64,000 bases of DNA from Tremella fuciformis (Eukaryota; Basidiomycota; Tremellomycetes; Tremellales; Tremellaceae): positions 124,001-188,000 of the forward strand of contig CP136496.1 in the NCBI GenBank assembly GCA_032768795.1, written 5' to 3'. The position numbers were made by a program, and so were the translations under genes. The notes under the pieces were generated by a model. It was not told where the DNA came from. It saw only the letters and a program-made list of their open reading frames with translations, and did not search any database. Positions 30,772-41,064 of this stretch are shown piece by piece. Every line of letters begins with the position of its first letter. Positions within the stretch are counted from its first letter, which is position 1.

Positions 30772-31649
30772 TTTACACTGTTCGGATGGTCTCTGATGCG
30801 TGGAGAGTTGTCGTCAATCCAGGGTTATTGTGATAGTGATACGAGTGGCGAAGCAACCTCAACTCCCTGACAGAGCCCCTCCGCGGAATCCTCTCGAATA
30901 GGCCCCATAGACTACAAAGGGTTTATTTCACATCTTGCGCGAGCGTTTGAGGCGTCTTCGTAGTCTCTCGCGGCCGCAAGCCGCCGTCAGAGCCCAGACC
31001 AAGTTTCAGCGAGCGGTCCAGATCCTTTGCCACCTGAGGGTTCTGTACAGCACCAAGGAGTGTCGCTGGTACAGAATGTCGACTGACGGATGGCTTGGCT
31101 CACCCGCTTGGCAGGATTGCTGGGTGGCATCCCGTGGACTTGCGAACTGCTATAGCCTGTATGATTCGCATTGCGGGGGACTGTAACGACGACTGCTTTC
31201 TCATTATCTGCTCCTCAACGGTCACCGAGCAAGCAATACTTTGCGGAGGGAATAGGTCGGAGTGGATGGATTGGATTCATAGCAGAACCTTGCGGCGAAT
31301 CTTTGGCCCAACTGCCATCTGTCCGTAGCGGGGCAGTCCTTGTCCAACGGGATATGAGGAGAGGTCTCTGTAGGCGCTATGAACGATGCAGAGGGGCGCG
31401 CTCAAGTGCGCACATGAAGTTGTCCGAATGATTGCTGCGCGCTCGAGGCACTGGCTCAAGGGGGAATTACTGGCAACAAGAATGGGCGCTTAGCCTTTGC
31501 TGGATCGCGATCCCCAGTCCAGCACAAGTTCTCACTAGGCCAATCGTATGACATGTCGTGTAGGGAGCCTTTGGGAGCAGCACAAGATTTTCAAACGAGT
31601 GAAGGTGATGCTGACATATGTATATACAGGTGAATCACAGTATGAGTTT
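30772..31649. other. Intergenic; no gene seen
   Basis: About 880 bp between the array and the 5' end of the DIRS-like element. It holds the promoter of the 542-aa gene. Only short chance frames are present. Confidence 0.35.
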
Positions 31650-31911
31650 GGGTAGTCACGTGACACGGAAAGTGACTTGAGGGCTCCGAGCGAGGTTGAG
31701 TCTTCCCTCAACCGTCACTGCTCGAAGCGCCAGCACCGCCGTCGTCACTGCCGTTGCCCATCGTCGATCGACCCGCAACACCCCAGGGAGTGCTCATAGA
31801 GGTTACCTCTGCGTGAGTGGGAGAGCGGCGAGCCTGGATACAACAGCCGCTCTAAACGAGCGTCACCCGTTGGGTCCATTCAACGCTGACGCACACACCA
31901 ACCTTGTCCCC

Positions 31912-33063
31912 ATGCCCGCTGCCCGAGGCAGACAGACAGGCCCGGAAGCCCTCACCCGAGGACAGAAGGCGGCCGCTACCCGTCGTCGCAATGCAGAGGC
32001 ACGACAGCAGCAGCAACAGCAGGAGCGGGAGGCAGCGGCACGGGCCCCTGGACCACACATCGCCCGCGAGCGGTCGGCGCAACCCGATCACTCTAACGAC
32101 GCGGACGCCCCGGTGTCAACCTCGCAGCTGGAGCAGAGCCTGTCACACGTCACGGCCACAATGGCGGCCACGGACGACCACGTCGAGTCCATCTCGGCCA
32201 AGGTCGACGACTTGGGGTCCAAGCTCGACGCATTGATCACCCGCCTCAGCAACCCCCTTCCCCAGAGTCTTCCGCCGGCGCTTGGCGGGCCCTCTGAGCC
32301 CTCGAGCAACCCTGTCCCCCTACGTGGCCAGCACGGTGAGTGCCCGCCCATTTCCCGCCGCTATGGGTACATCGACGAGAAGCTCCGGGGCGAGGCTATG
32401 GCTGGAACGATGGCTCCGGAGAAGCTCCCCTTGCTTCTGCCGGTCGGCTCGACGCTCGCCACCCGGCGCGGTGAGGACGACGACACCTTCGAGGTCAATG
32501 GGGTCACCGTGACGAAGAAGAAGGTAGCCGACCAGGCCGCTGTCCTCGCCAAGTTCGTGCGCGGCATACCCAAACCCGCCGCCTTCGCGGCGGCGTGGGG
32601 TGTATACTCGGACTTGCTCCTCCACGGGATGGCGGCGTTCGACGCAAAGTCTGTTGCCGACGCACACTCGGCCCTCCTCAGCCACGCCACATGGATCCTT
32701 GAGCACGCTGAGAACTTCACTTGGGAATCGGTGATGTCCTACCACTTGACGGTCGCGAATGAACGGAAGGACGGCTTCTCCTGCAGCATGTGGTACAAGA
32801 ACTACGACGGCGACGCGTGGGGCACCATTGGCGTCCGGAAGTCAATCTCGTCCACCCGTGCCACCGTCCCCGCGGGAAACGCAGGCCCGACGCCCACAGC
32901 AGCCGGCTCCTCATCCGTCTCGGCCCCTCGCGGACGAGCCTGCATCAACTGGAACGCGGGCGTCTGCACCACCACCCCATGCCCAAAAGGCTACCGCCAC
33001 GTCTGCAAACGCTGCCAGGGACCTCACGTCATCCGCGACTGTCCCAAGGACAAGTCCAGCTAG
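31912..33063 (+). CDS. Gag-like nucleocapsid protein of the DIRS-like element
   Basis: 383 aa from the ATG at 31912 (MPAARGRQTG); the same frame is open from 31696 without an earlier ATG. Features: a basic Gln-rich segment (EARQQQQQQERE), a short coiled coil (HVESISAKVDDLGSKLDALI), a central helical capsid-like part, and C-terminal Cys/His knuckles (C-x6-C-x5-C and CKRCQGPHVIRDC). It would package element RNA. It is followed after the stop by an overlapping or near-adjacent RT frame. Confidence 0.75.
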   Translation: MPAARGRQTGPEALTRGQKAAATRRRNAEARQQQQQQEREAAARAPGPHIARERSAQPDHSNDADAPVSTSQLEQSLSHVTATMAATDDHVESISAKVDDLGSKLDALITRLSNPLPQSLPPALGGPSEPSSNPVPLRGQHGECPPISRRYGYIDEKLRGEAMAGTMAPEKLPLLLPVGSTLATRRGEDDDTFEVNGVTVTKKKVADQAAVLAKFVRGIPKPAAFAAAWGVYSDLLLHGMAAFDAKSVADAHSALLSHATWILEHAENFTWESVMSYHLTVANERKDGFSCSMWYKNYDGDAWGTIGVRKSISSTRATVPAGNAGPTPTAAGSSSVSAPRGRACINWNAGVCTTTPCPKGYRHVCKRCQGPHVIRDCPKDKSS

Positions 33064-33198
33064 GGCCTCGCCAGTGTACAGAGTCTCGACAGTTTCGGTT
33101 CATCTACAGGTGAGCAGGGCCTACTCTGTCTCTACCTTCGGCATCCTCGGATCCGCCGCACCCAGCAGGGCTAGTCCCTCCGCTGCACAGCCTGGAGT

Positions 33199-33966
33199 AT
33201 GGGCCGTGCCCATACCCAACCGCTGCACATACACCACCAGCCGGGCCATGCCCGCCGCTGCAACTCAGCCAGGCACCGCCTGCCGCTGCATACACGCCCA
33301 GCCTGGCCGGACCAGACGCTGACCGGCGCAGACCTTATAATTCGGCTATCCCAACTCGCGGCCGCAGCTGGCCTCACCGCGCCCGCCAAACCCCCACCCA
33401 TCCGCCCCAATACACGCTGCACCTTCGCGGTATTCGACCCCTCTGACCAGCCCGCTGCCCCGTCGCCCCTGGCAGCCGGTGTATGGGAAGCGCTCCTCGA
33501 CGGATACCCGGATCGGGGCTTTGTCGAGAATATCCTCGGCATTATCCACCACGGCGCCAAGCTGGGGTATGAAGGCCCGCTGAGGACGCGAGGCCGACCA
33601 GCACACCATGTCCCCAACCACACGCTCGACGACGTCGGCCTCGAACACGTAAGGAGGACGATTGCCGAACGGGTCCGGCTCGGCCGTTCCGTCCGAGTGG
33701 ACCCAGCTCAGGTCGAAGGACTCGTGGTCTCGCCCATCGGCACCGTCCCCAAGGCGAACGGGAAGCGACGCACCATCAACGACCTGTCCTGGCCCCGCCG
33801 GAGCACGAAAACGTCTTCGGTCAACGCCGGGATCGCGAGAGACAGCGTCACGCTACAGTACGACTCCCTGGATCACCTTTTCGCGCGGATACGAGCCGCA
33901 CGGTCACCCATCACCTTGTGGAAGGCGGATCTGACCGACGCGTTCTATCATGTCTGCGTGGCCTGT
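33199..33966 (+). pseudogene. Reverse transcriptase N-part of the DIRS-like element, truncated
   Basis: The frame reads GYPDRGFVENILGIIHHGAK, VSPIGTVPKANGKRRTINDL and ITLWKADLTDAFYHV, the early RT motifs (through the first catalytic Asp in KADLTDAFYH) of the DIRS/Ngaro type. The coding sequence is interrupted at 33966 by TGTCACGGGGCC of the gypsy LTR. The polymerase active-site motif (YxDD region), RNase H and recombinase are absent. Confidence 0.75.
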
Positions 33967-34370
33967 TGTCACGGGGCCAGGCCGGTCGTCGACTGATAGG
34001 CCCTCTCACACGTGCTATCTGTTGATCTGTCTCTGTCCTCCACGAGAAGGTGTGTCCTACAGCCTCTCGTGCGTCAACAACACGGCTGCGCCGTTACCTT
34101 CTATCCATGGGACTCAATACCACGGTGCTAAGGACGGTCTACGGGTGAGGACTTGTATATATATCACCCGTGCCCTCCTCTGCACCGCCTTGGGCTTTCT
34201 CCTTGAAACACCATCGACGAGGCTCGAGCTCTAAAGTCGTCGAGGCTACTCGAGCGTCGTCGAGGCTACTCGAGGATCGACGATAGGCTCACGTGTTTGA
34301 CAGGCGTGCTGGGCTGGAACGAGGCTCGTAGGCGTGCTTTGGTGATCATGGAGGCGTGGCCGACGTGACA
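33967..34370 (-). repeat. Left (3') LTR, 404 bp
   Basis: TGTCACGGGGCC...GGCGTGGCCGACGTGACA on the plus strand. It contains TTGTATATATATCACCCG (TATA-like) and the TCGTCGAGGCTACTCGAG repeats. Confidence 0.92.
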
Positions 34371-35055
34371 CTCTGCCCCCCTCTGAAATCGAGCTCCTGC
34401 GAGATGGCGGGCGAGGCGGGGCAGCTTGTATGGCCTGAGCCTTTGCTCCCGCCTCGCGCTAAGCCGTATCTTTTGGTCATTCCTCGCAGGGCTGATCCCG
34501 AGGGTCTGTGGGTGTGTAAGCAGGGCCTGGTCTCGTCGACGGTCCGTCCTTCTTGGTCGCTCGAGGTCTCGCGCAGCTGGTGCTATCTTTCTAGGCGCTA
34601 GTCGGGTCGTAGGCTGTGTTGCCGTCGTGGAGTGACTAACGGGCACAGGTAGTGTGCAGCCCGCATGTGTCCCGACGCGCGTGGTGTCGAGGGTGATCCC
34701 TGTGCTGGATAGCCCGCCCGTTGCTGAGCTATAGGCGTCTCATGCTGGAATTTGCGCGTATGTAAGTCGACCTCGAGTCGACCTCGGCCACGAGGCCGGG
34801 GTCAGATTGCCCAATGCGGCAGTCGCCGCGAGATAACCGGTGATTGCCGCTCCGCGCTACGCCCTTCTGTCGATCATGTTGCTCGTTGCTAGGCAACAAG
34901 TCGCCAAACTGTCGTGAAAAGTCGTGTTGCCTGCTCTCGTCGTCAAGTGCCCTCTCGTCCCTCGTCCCCGCCATGTCCCCTCCAAAAGGTATAAACCCCC
35001 TCTCGACGAGGCTACTCGTCCCGTCCATTCCAAACTCTCCACTCCAACGCATCAT

Positions 35056-36856
35056 ATGTTCTCCAACGCCACCGATCCCTCCCTCAAAATCGTCCTCCGA
35101 GGACGACCTCTACGCCTGGTCACGATGACCAAAACCCCTTCCCCCAGCCCCACGACGCCGCCATCCTCCCCCGAGTCGGCTGTCGACGCTCCCCCTCCTC
35201 GACTGTTCCCTCGATGGGCGGTCCGTCCTCGAACTCCGGAGCCCACACCGATCGAGGAGATCGACGAGCTCGTCGATGAGCTCGACTGGTCGGATGCGGC
35301 CAGTGCTGCGCCAAGCGGTGAGTGATTGTTGAGTCACCCTACTGCTTGTATTGATGCCCAGGGCGTACAGCGATTCTGCGCTCGCTAGCAGACATACACG
35401 CCGAGATCCGTCGGCACCAGGGGACCGTCAGAGCCGCTAGGGAGAGTAGCTGTGCTACCTCCTCTACGTCCAGCGGCTACTCAGACGCCTCGCCCCCGTC
35501 TTCCCAGGCTTCCGACGCGGCTTTCGCTGGCGAGAGTCGCTATCGAGAAGCCCACTCCTTGCCGTTCGAGCTGGCCTCGCCTCGGCCTCTTCGCCCCTAC
35601 ATTGGTGGTGGGACCGGATCCCCCATCATACCGCCCTATCCCCTCGTCCCCCTCGGCTCGCCTATCCTTCTCCTTCCCCCGCCTTCTATGCCTCCGCCAT
35701 CCCGCTCTCCAACTCCGCCAATCAACCCACGCCGCCGGCGTCGAGTCGAGTTGCCCGGTTCCCCAGGCAACACTCCCCTGCCAACGATACCGCCTCCCCT
35801 CTCCCCAACCCCAAAGCGTCGTCGCGTGTCGCCTGTTGGCGGCATGTACTCCTCTCGCCTGCGTTCAGCCTCAACCCGGTATCTTGGGGTGTCTGAGGTA
35901 GCCGATGCTCTCCCGGCCGCCGTGGACAACGCAGGTGTAGGAGAAGACGTCGTGGAGGGGAGCATCTCGACGGGAGACGGATCCGAAGCGGGCAGCGAAG
36001 GATCCGTTGGGGAATCCGAAGCGGGCAGTGGAGGATCCGATGGGGAGGGAAGCGAGGCGTCGTCGAGGCGACTCGAGGCTGGCCCTCGAGTCCGGTGTAG
36101 GAATGCGCTGGACCGCGCCTTTTTCGGTACGTCCGCCATCTGTTGAGGTCCCCGCTCATTCCCAGGGCCATTCTACCCGACGTTCGGCCGGGGATCGAAT
36201 AGGACCCTCCCATGGGCCCTGGTGCGTTGTTGTCTTCTACTCTCCAGCCTCTCACGCTGATCTTGCAGGCTCAGGCAAAAGGGCGACCTCTCCGCACGCT
36301 CAACGGCCGCCAGCGATGCCAGCGGTGTCGTTCGGACAACTTGCCGTGTAGGGTCCTAGATGGAGGCGGGCCGAAGTTGAAGTGCTACACCTGTGGCACA
36401 GCCTCAGGTTGCTCGTTCAACTCCAGCCCGACTCCTCGACGACCCGCCAGCTCGTCCTCGTCACCCAGAGCTCGCCGGGCTGTGAGCTTCGCGGATGTCG
36501 ACCCGCCTTCGCCGACTCCCGCCCCCACGCCTGTTGTCGGCCCGGCCGCCTTCACCGACCGACTTCGCCGGTCGGTTCGTCAACCCGTGCCGGCTCCCGT
36601 GCCGCCTCCGACGCCGCCTCCGGTGTCGACTCCTGCCCGCCCATCCGCGCCAGCTCCCTTGTCGTGGACTCCCTCGACGAGGCTCGACATCGGTGTCCTT
36701 CAGCACCATGTCACGCTGGCCCAGTCCATCCCGGCGGACAGGGCGTACCACGTCGAGGAGGCGAGGCGGCACGCGAGGCTCCTGGGGCTGGACCTTAGGG
36801 CGATGGTCGGGCCCATGTTCGACGACGTGGCGGAGGCGAGTGGTTCGGGGTCGTGA
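35056..36856 (+). CDS. Antisense spliced gene inside the gypsy element: 556-aa protein with Zn2Cys6-like cysteines
   Basis: Exons 35056-35317, 35362-36126, 36166-36221, 36269-36856; 1671 nt, exactly 557 codons with stop. Introns are 44, 39 and 47 nt with GTGAGT, GTACGT and GTGCGT donors and AG acceptors. A TATAAA at 34990-34995 lies 61 bp before the ATG. Long Pro/Ser-rich disordered regions surround basic clusters (NPRRRRRVELPG, TPKRRRVSPVGG, possible nuclear localisation signals) and an acidic Gly/Ser/Glu stretch. The only ordered-looking part is in exon 4: C-x2-C-x6-C-x11-C-x2-C-x5-C (RCQRCRSDNLPC, then LKCYTCGTASGC), the spacing of a GAL4-type zinc cluster. It is convergent with pol (140 bp between ends). 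Role unknown; it could be a nuclear regulator, silencing suppressor or targeting factor. The intact frame in a young element suggests it is maintained. Confidence 0.75.
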
Positions 36857-36996
36857 ATGTAGATAGTGTACATAGTTCTTTCTTAGCTCATGTTCATATG
36901 CCGTGTTGTTCATGTTGTACAGGGGATGCAGGGATAGGACTCAGCTTGGGTGACGAATCTCGATCCAGATCATCGTCACCGCCAGTAGTCCATGCG

Positions 36997-39900
36997 TTAT
37001 ATTCCTCTTGGTTTCCCTGGGTTCCTTTTGTGGAAGCTCTCGACGCTTTCGAGAGCACCAGTAATGTTCTCCACTGGTTCCCAGGTCGTCTCCTCATCTG
37101 TTCCTTCGTACCCCACCCACTCGACGAGGTACTCCACCTTTCTGCCCCTTTTCCTCGAGTCGACGACGTTCTTCACCTCATAGCTAGGGCCCTCGTCGTC
37201 GACCTCCACTGGTGGCGGAGGGTCGTAGGTCTGTCCAGGGATCCTCGGCGGGTGGTATGGCTTAAGACGGAGGACGTTGAAGACCGGGCTCACCCTCATC
37301 GTCGCCGGCAGCTCCAGCTTGTACGTTGATGGACCCGTCTTAGCGAGGATTTTGTATGGTCCCCCCCATTTGATGTCGAGCTTCTTCGAGGGTCGACGAG
37401 TCTTGATGTTCTCCATCGACAGCATGACCATATCATCCACCTTCAACACTGGCGCATCCCTTCTCTTTGCATCGTAATACTTGGCGTACCGCTCATTGGC
37501 TTGCTGTATGGCTTGTTGGCAAGATCGGTGCACCTCGTCGAGGGACCCAAGCTTTTCCTTGACCGACGGTATCTCCGCTCGCTCGGCGCTCTCTCTCAAG
37601 TCATCAGTCCATCGCGGCGAGTACCCAAAGTTCGCCTCGAACGGGCTCATCTTGATCGCCGAGTGCTGGGTATTGTTATAGGCGAAGGCTGCTCTCTGCA
37701 GCAGACTCGACCAATTGTCTTGTCTGTGATCGCAGAATACCCGTAGGTACTGCTCGAGGACCTGATTGACTCGCTCCGTCTGCCCGTCGGTTTGGGGATG
37801 GAAGGCTGTCGACAGGCTGATCTTGATCCCCAGGGCCCCACACAGTGCTCCCCATAGTCGACTAGTGAACTTGCTCCCTCGATCAGATACGATGGACCTT
37901 GGCAACCCATGCTGCGCCACGACATTGTCGATGATGAGGTCGACGAGTCCCGCCGTTGTGAGGCGAGTCGTTGTCGGCACGAAGATAGCCCACTTCGTCA
38001 GGCGGTCTACCACGACGAGGATGGAGTTGAAGCCCTGGCTGCCGGGGAGCTCCTCGATGAAGTCCATGGAAATTGCTTGCCACGGGCCTTCCGGGACTTC
38101 GAGACTCTGGAGGAGACCATGAGGGCGCTGCCTGCTTGTCTTTGTCCTCTGGCAGATGGCACAACCCTGTACGTAGGCCTCAACATTGCGCCGCAGCCCC
38201 AGCCAACAGACGTCCCTCCTGAGCAACTCCAACATCTTGGTGATTCCCGGATGTCCCGCTAGGATCCCCTCATGTCGATCCCTTATGGCTCGGAGCCGCC
38301 CATCGCCCTTGCCAGTGAGGTATAGCCGCCCATTGAGTCGCAGGGCCCCGCCAGGCTCTACCTTGGCTCGTGTGGGCTCGTCGAGGCCCATCCTTTGAAC
38401 CAACCCAAACAGCTTGGGGAATCCCGCCGCATCAATCACCACTCCGTTCTCCTCCTTCTTGATCCTCTCCAACTCTTCTCCAGCGTGCTCGAACTCCTCA
38501 TCCTCCTCCCAGGTGCTCCGAGTACCCGTCTGCGGATCCTCTCTTGCCTCTGGATCTGGACTCGACGAGCCTCGTCGAGGCTCCTCGATGAGTGCCCGAA
38601 GCATGTACCCCAGCGACGTCTCGACCTTGCTTTCTTGGTCAAACCCAGGTAAGGCCTGCACTCGTTGCTCCTCCAGGTCCAATCCATCAGGCTTGTAGTC
38701 GGGCCTCCTCGACAGAGCGTCTGGGTAAGCCGCTTTGAGCCCGGGACGATACACGATTCGGAAGGAGAATCCTGCCAGGGCGTCGACCCATCGCGCAACC
38801 CGCCCACTCAGTTTCCTCGGCTCCATCCAATAGCTGAGGTTGTGGTGATCCGTGAGGACCGTGCAGCTTACTTGCAGAAGGAGATGTCGCTTCCGCTTGA
38901 ACGCCATCACTATCGCCAGGAACTCCTTCTCTGTAGTCGTCCAGTTCAACTCTGCCCCCGAAAACGACCCAGACTCTATGGCCACCGGGTGCTCGAGGCT
39001 CGTCGAGGGGTTAATCTGTGATATCACAAATCCCCACCCGTAGAGCAAAGCGTCGGTCTGCACGATGGTCTCGAATGCAGGGTCGAAATGGGCTAATACA
39101 GGGGGCTCGCTCATTCGCCTCTTGATCTCTTCGAAGGCTCTTGCCTGCGCGTCTCCCCAACCAAACGGGACTCCCTTCTTTGTCAGCAACACTAGGGGGA
39201 GCGCTACCTTGGCAAAGTTGGGTACGAAGCGGCGGTAATAGTTTGCCAGACCCAAGAACCGGCGTACTTCGAGGAGGTTGCTTGGTGCTGGGAAGTCGAC
39301 GACGCCTTTCACGTACTCCGGATTCGCTTCCACGCCTTCTCGGGAGATGACAAAGCCCAGAAAGTCGACCTTCCTCTTCTCGAACTCGGATTTCGACGCT
39401 TTCACATACAGTCCCGCCTTCCGCAACGCCTCGAGTACCGCCTTTGTGAGGGGACGAAGCTCGTCGAGGCTCTTGGCGTGGACCAAAATGTCGTCGATGT
39501 AGATCACCACTCCCCGCCCAACGAACTCTCTGAGCACCTCGTTGAGGAAGTGCTGGAAGACTGCTGGCGCGTTCTTCAAGCCATCTCGCACTACCAGGGA
39601 CTCGAACATCCCCAGAGGCGTCCTAAAGGCGGTATAGGCTTCGTGTCCTGGCGCCATGCGAAGAAGCTGGTAGGCTCCCGGTAGGTCGAACTTGGTGTAC
39701 CACTCTGACTCCGCCAGATCAGCCGTGACTTGGGAAATCAACGGCAAGGGGTACGCGTCCGACACTGTTGCCTCGTTGAGCTTCCGGTAATCGACCACCA
39801 TTCGCCATTCGCCGGCAACCTTCTTAGGGACGAAAAAGCTCGGCGACCCATACGCCGCGTTCGATGGCCTGATCTTGCCCGCTGCTTGCTCTTTGGCGAG

Positions 39901-41064
39901 GAGCTCCCTGAGTGCTCTCATTTGATCCGGCGACAGTTGGTAAAGCGGTGCGACCCGTAGTTCTGCGCCCTCCTTCAGTCTGATCCGCAGGTCGTATTCT
40001 CTACTCGGCGGAAGCGTGTCGGCGGGTCGACGAGGGTGGAACACATCGAGGAACTCATGGTAGTACTCCGGAACGATCCTTCGCACCGCCTGGGACTCCT
40101 CCTCTGACAGAGTGTACTCGTCAAACCCAAGATGCCCGTCCAAACGCCCCACCACTTCCTCGAGCTCGTCGGTGACAGTCCCTCGCAGCCGCTCTGCGGC
40201 GAGCCTGTTCTGCTCCCACCGATTGATCCGCAAGGGGATATGGTTCGGGGAGCTCCTACGGGACTGCCCCGCGTGTTTTCCTCTCTCTCTTCTTGCTCTG
40301 GTAGCCAAAATGGCCAGATCACTTGAAGCAGCCTCGACGACCGTCGACGAGGCCACCTTTTCTTCTCCACGGGTGACTTCCATAGCTCCCATGTCCATGA
40401 CTACTCTCTTCTCTTGCATCCAGTCGTACCCTAGCACGACGTCTGCACCTGCGAGCCGCGTAACCGCTAGCCGTTCTTCACTTGTTTCCCCAAGCGTCTC
40501 CACCGGGGCCACCACTTCGTGGGTGATTTCGCCCGCGGATGACGGTTCGCCGTCGAACAGGAGGACATTCCTGGGTCGCTCCAACTTCTGTTGGGTCAAG
40601 CCCTGGCCTTCGGCGTAGTCCTGATCAATGAAGGTCCCGCCTGCGCCTGTATCTAACAGTATGCAAGCGGCCGTCCCGTCCACTTTTCCTGCTACGACAG
40701 CTTGATGCCTTCCCAGCCTGCAAGCCTCACCGCTCATGCATTCCTCGGCATCACTAGCACTCTGTACAGACTCCTTCTCGGACTCCAGGTCCTCTGCTTC
40801 TTCTTCATGTTGATCTTCCTCGACGAGGGAAGCGGACCCCGTCGGTGGGTGAGTGGGCGTCGGATTAGAGGATTTGAGAGGTGAAGTCGGTTGTTCAGGA
40901 GGCGTGAGGGCGGAGAGTGTGTATGGAGCGGGGCCTCGAGTTTCTCCTTGTAGCTCGGGACCCCTCAGGCTTCCCCCTGCGGCTCCTGCTTCACGCGTTG
41001 GCCGGGGTTGAACGAGCCTGGGCAGTCGCGCGCAAGATGCCCAGCGTTTCCGCACTTGAAGCAA
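36997..41064 (-). CDS. pol: Pol polyprotein: protease, RT, RNase H, integrase, chromodomain
   Basis: 1355 codons open without interruption. Order: aspartic protease (ACILLDTGAGGTFID, ~residue 135), reverse transcriptase (WRMVVDYRKLNEATV; KFDLPGAYQLLRM; active site VVIYIDDILVHAKS), RNase H (DHHNLSYWMEPRK), integrase zinc finger HHCC (HEGILAGHPGITKM ... CAICQRTK), integrase core (MDFIEELPGSQGF, FHPQTDGQTERVNQVLEQ) and a C-terminal chromodomain (KVEYLVEWVGYEG, then EETTWEPVENI). The chromodomain marks a chromovirus that targets heterochromatin. The frame overlaps the end of gag by 100 nt in the -1 phase, so expression most likely needs a -1 frameshift in 40965-41064. All key catalytic residues seem present, so the element could be active. 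Confidence 0.93.
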   Translation of the reverse strand: MLQVRKRWASCARLPRLVQPRPTREAGAAGGSLRGPELQGETRGPAPYTLSALTPPEQPTSPLKSSNPTPTHPPTGSASLVEEDQHEEEAEDLESEKESVQSASDAEECMSGEACRLGRHQAVVAGKVDGTAACILLDTGAGGTFIDQDYAEGQGLTQQKLERPRNVLLFDGEPSSAGEITHEVVAPVETLGETSEERLAVTRLAGADVVLGYDWMQEKRVVMDMGAMEVTRGEEKVASSTVVEAASSDLAILATRARRERGKHAGQSRRSSPNHIPLRINRWEQNRLAAERLRGTVTDELEEVVGRLDGHLGFDEYTLSEEESQAVRRIVPEYYHEFLDVFHPRRPADTLPPSREYDLRIRLKEGAELRVAPLYQLSPDQMRALRELLAKEQAAGKIRPSNAAYGSPSFFVPKKVAGEWRMVVDYRKLNEATVSDAYPLPLISQVTADLAESEWYTKFDLPGAYQLLRMAPGHEAYTAFRTPLGMFESLVVRDGLKNAPAVFQHFLNEVLREFVGRGVVIYIDDILVHAKSLDELRPLTKAVLEALRKAGLYVKASKSEFEKRKVDFLGFVISREGVEANPEYVKGVVDFPAPSNLLEVRRFLGLANYYRRFVPNFAKVALPLVLLTKKGVPFGWGDAQARAFEEIKRRMSEPPVLAHFDPAFETIVQTDALLYGWGFVISQINPSTSLEHPVAIESGSFSGAELNWTTTEKEFLAIVMAFKRKRHLLLQVSCTVLTDHHNLSYWMEPRKLSGRVARWVDALAGFSFRIVYRPGLKAAYPDALSRRPDYKPDGLDLEEQRVQALPGFDQESKVETSLGYMLRALIEEPRRGSSSPDPEAREDPQTGTRSTWEEDEEFEHAGEELERIKKEENGVVIDAAGFPKLFGLVQRMGLDEPTRAKVEPGGALRLNGRLYLTGKGDGRLRAIRDRHEGILAGHPGITKMLELLRRDVCWLGLRRNVEAYVQGCAICQRTKTSRQRPHGLLQSLEVPEGPWQAISMDFIEELPGSQGFNSILVVVDRLTKWAIFVPTTTRLTTAGLVDLIIDNVVAQHGLPRSIVSDRGSKFTSRLWGALCGALGIKISLSTAFHPQTDGQTERVNQVLEQYLRVFCDHRQDNWSSLLQRAAFAYNNTQHSAIKMSPFEANFGYSPRWTDDLRESAERAEIPSVKEKLGSLDEVHRSCQQAIQQANERYAKYYDAKRRDAPVLKVDDMVMLSMENIKTRRPSKKLDIKWGGPYKILAKTGPSTYKLELPATMRVSPVFNVLRLKPYHPPRIPGQTYDPPPPVEVDDEGPSYEVKNVVDSRKRGRKVEYLVEWVGYEGTDEETTWEPVENITGALESVESFHKRNPGKPRGI

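Larger units (their letters stand above)
31650..33966 (+). mobile_element. 5' portion of a DIRS/Ngaro-like retroelement, cut by a gypsy LTR
   Basis: The 5' end (AGTCACGTGACACGGAAAGTGACTTGAGGGC and the following ~120 bp; the matching start is near 31653) recurs at 49321-49480, which fixes this boundary. The element carries a gag-like gene (31912-33063) and the beginning of an RT gene, and stops at 33966 where a gypsy LTR begins. The missing parts (rest of RT, RNase H, recombinase) are not found on the far side of the gypsy element. Confidence 0.75.

Noticed and set aside
34266..34646. Short frames spanning the left LTR boundary
   Set aside because: They cross the LTR/polypurine-tract junction and have no protein features.
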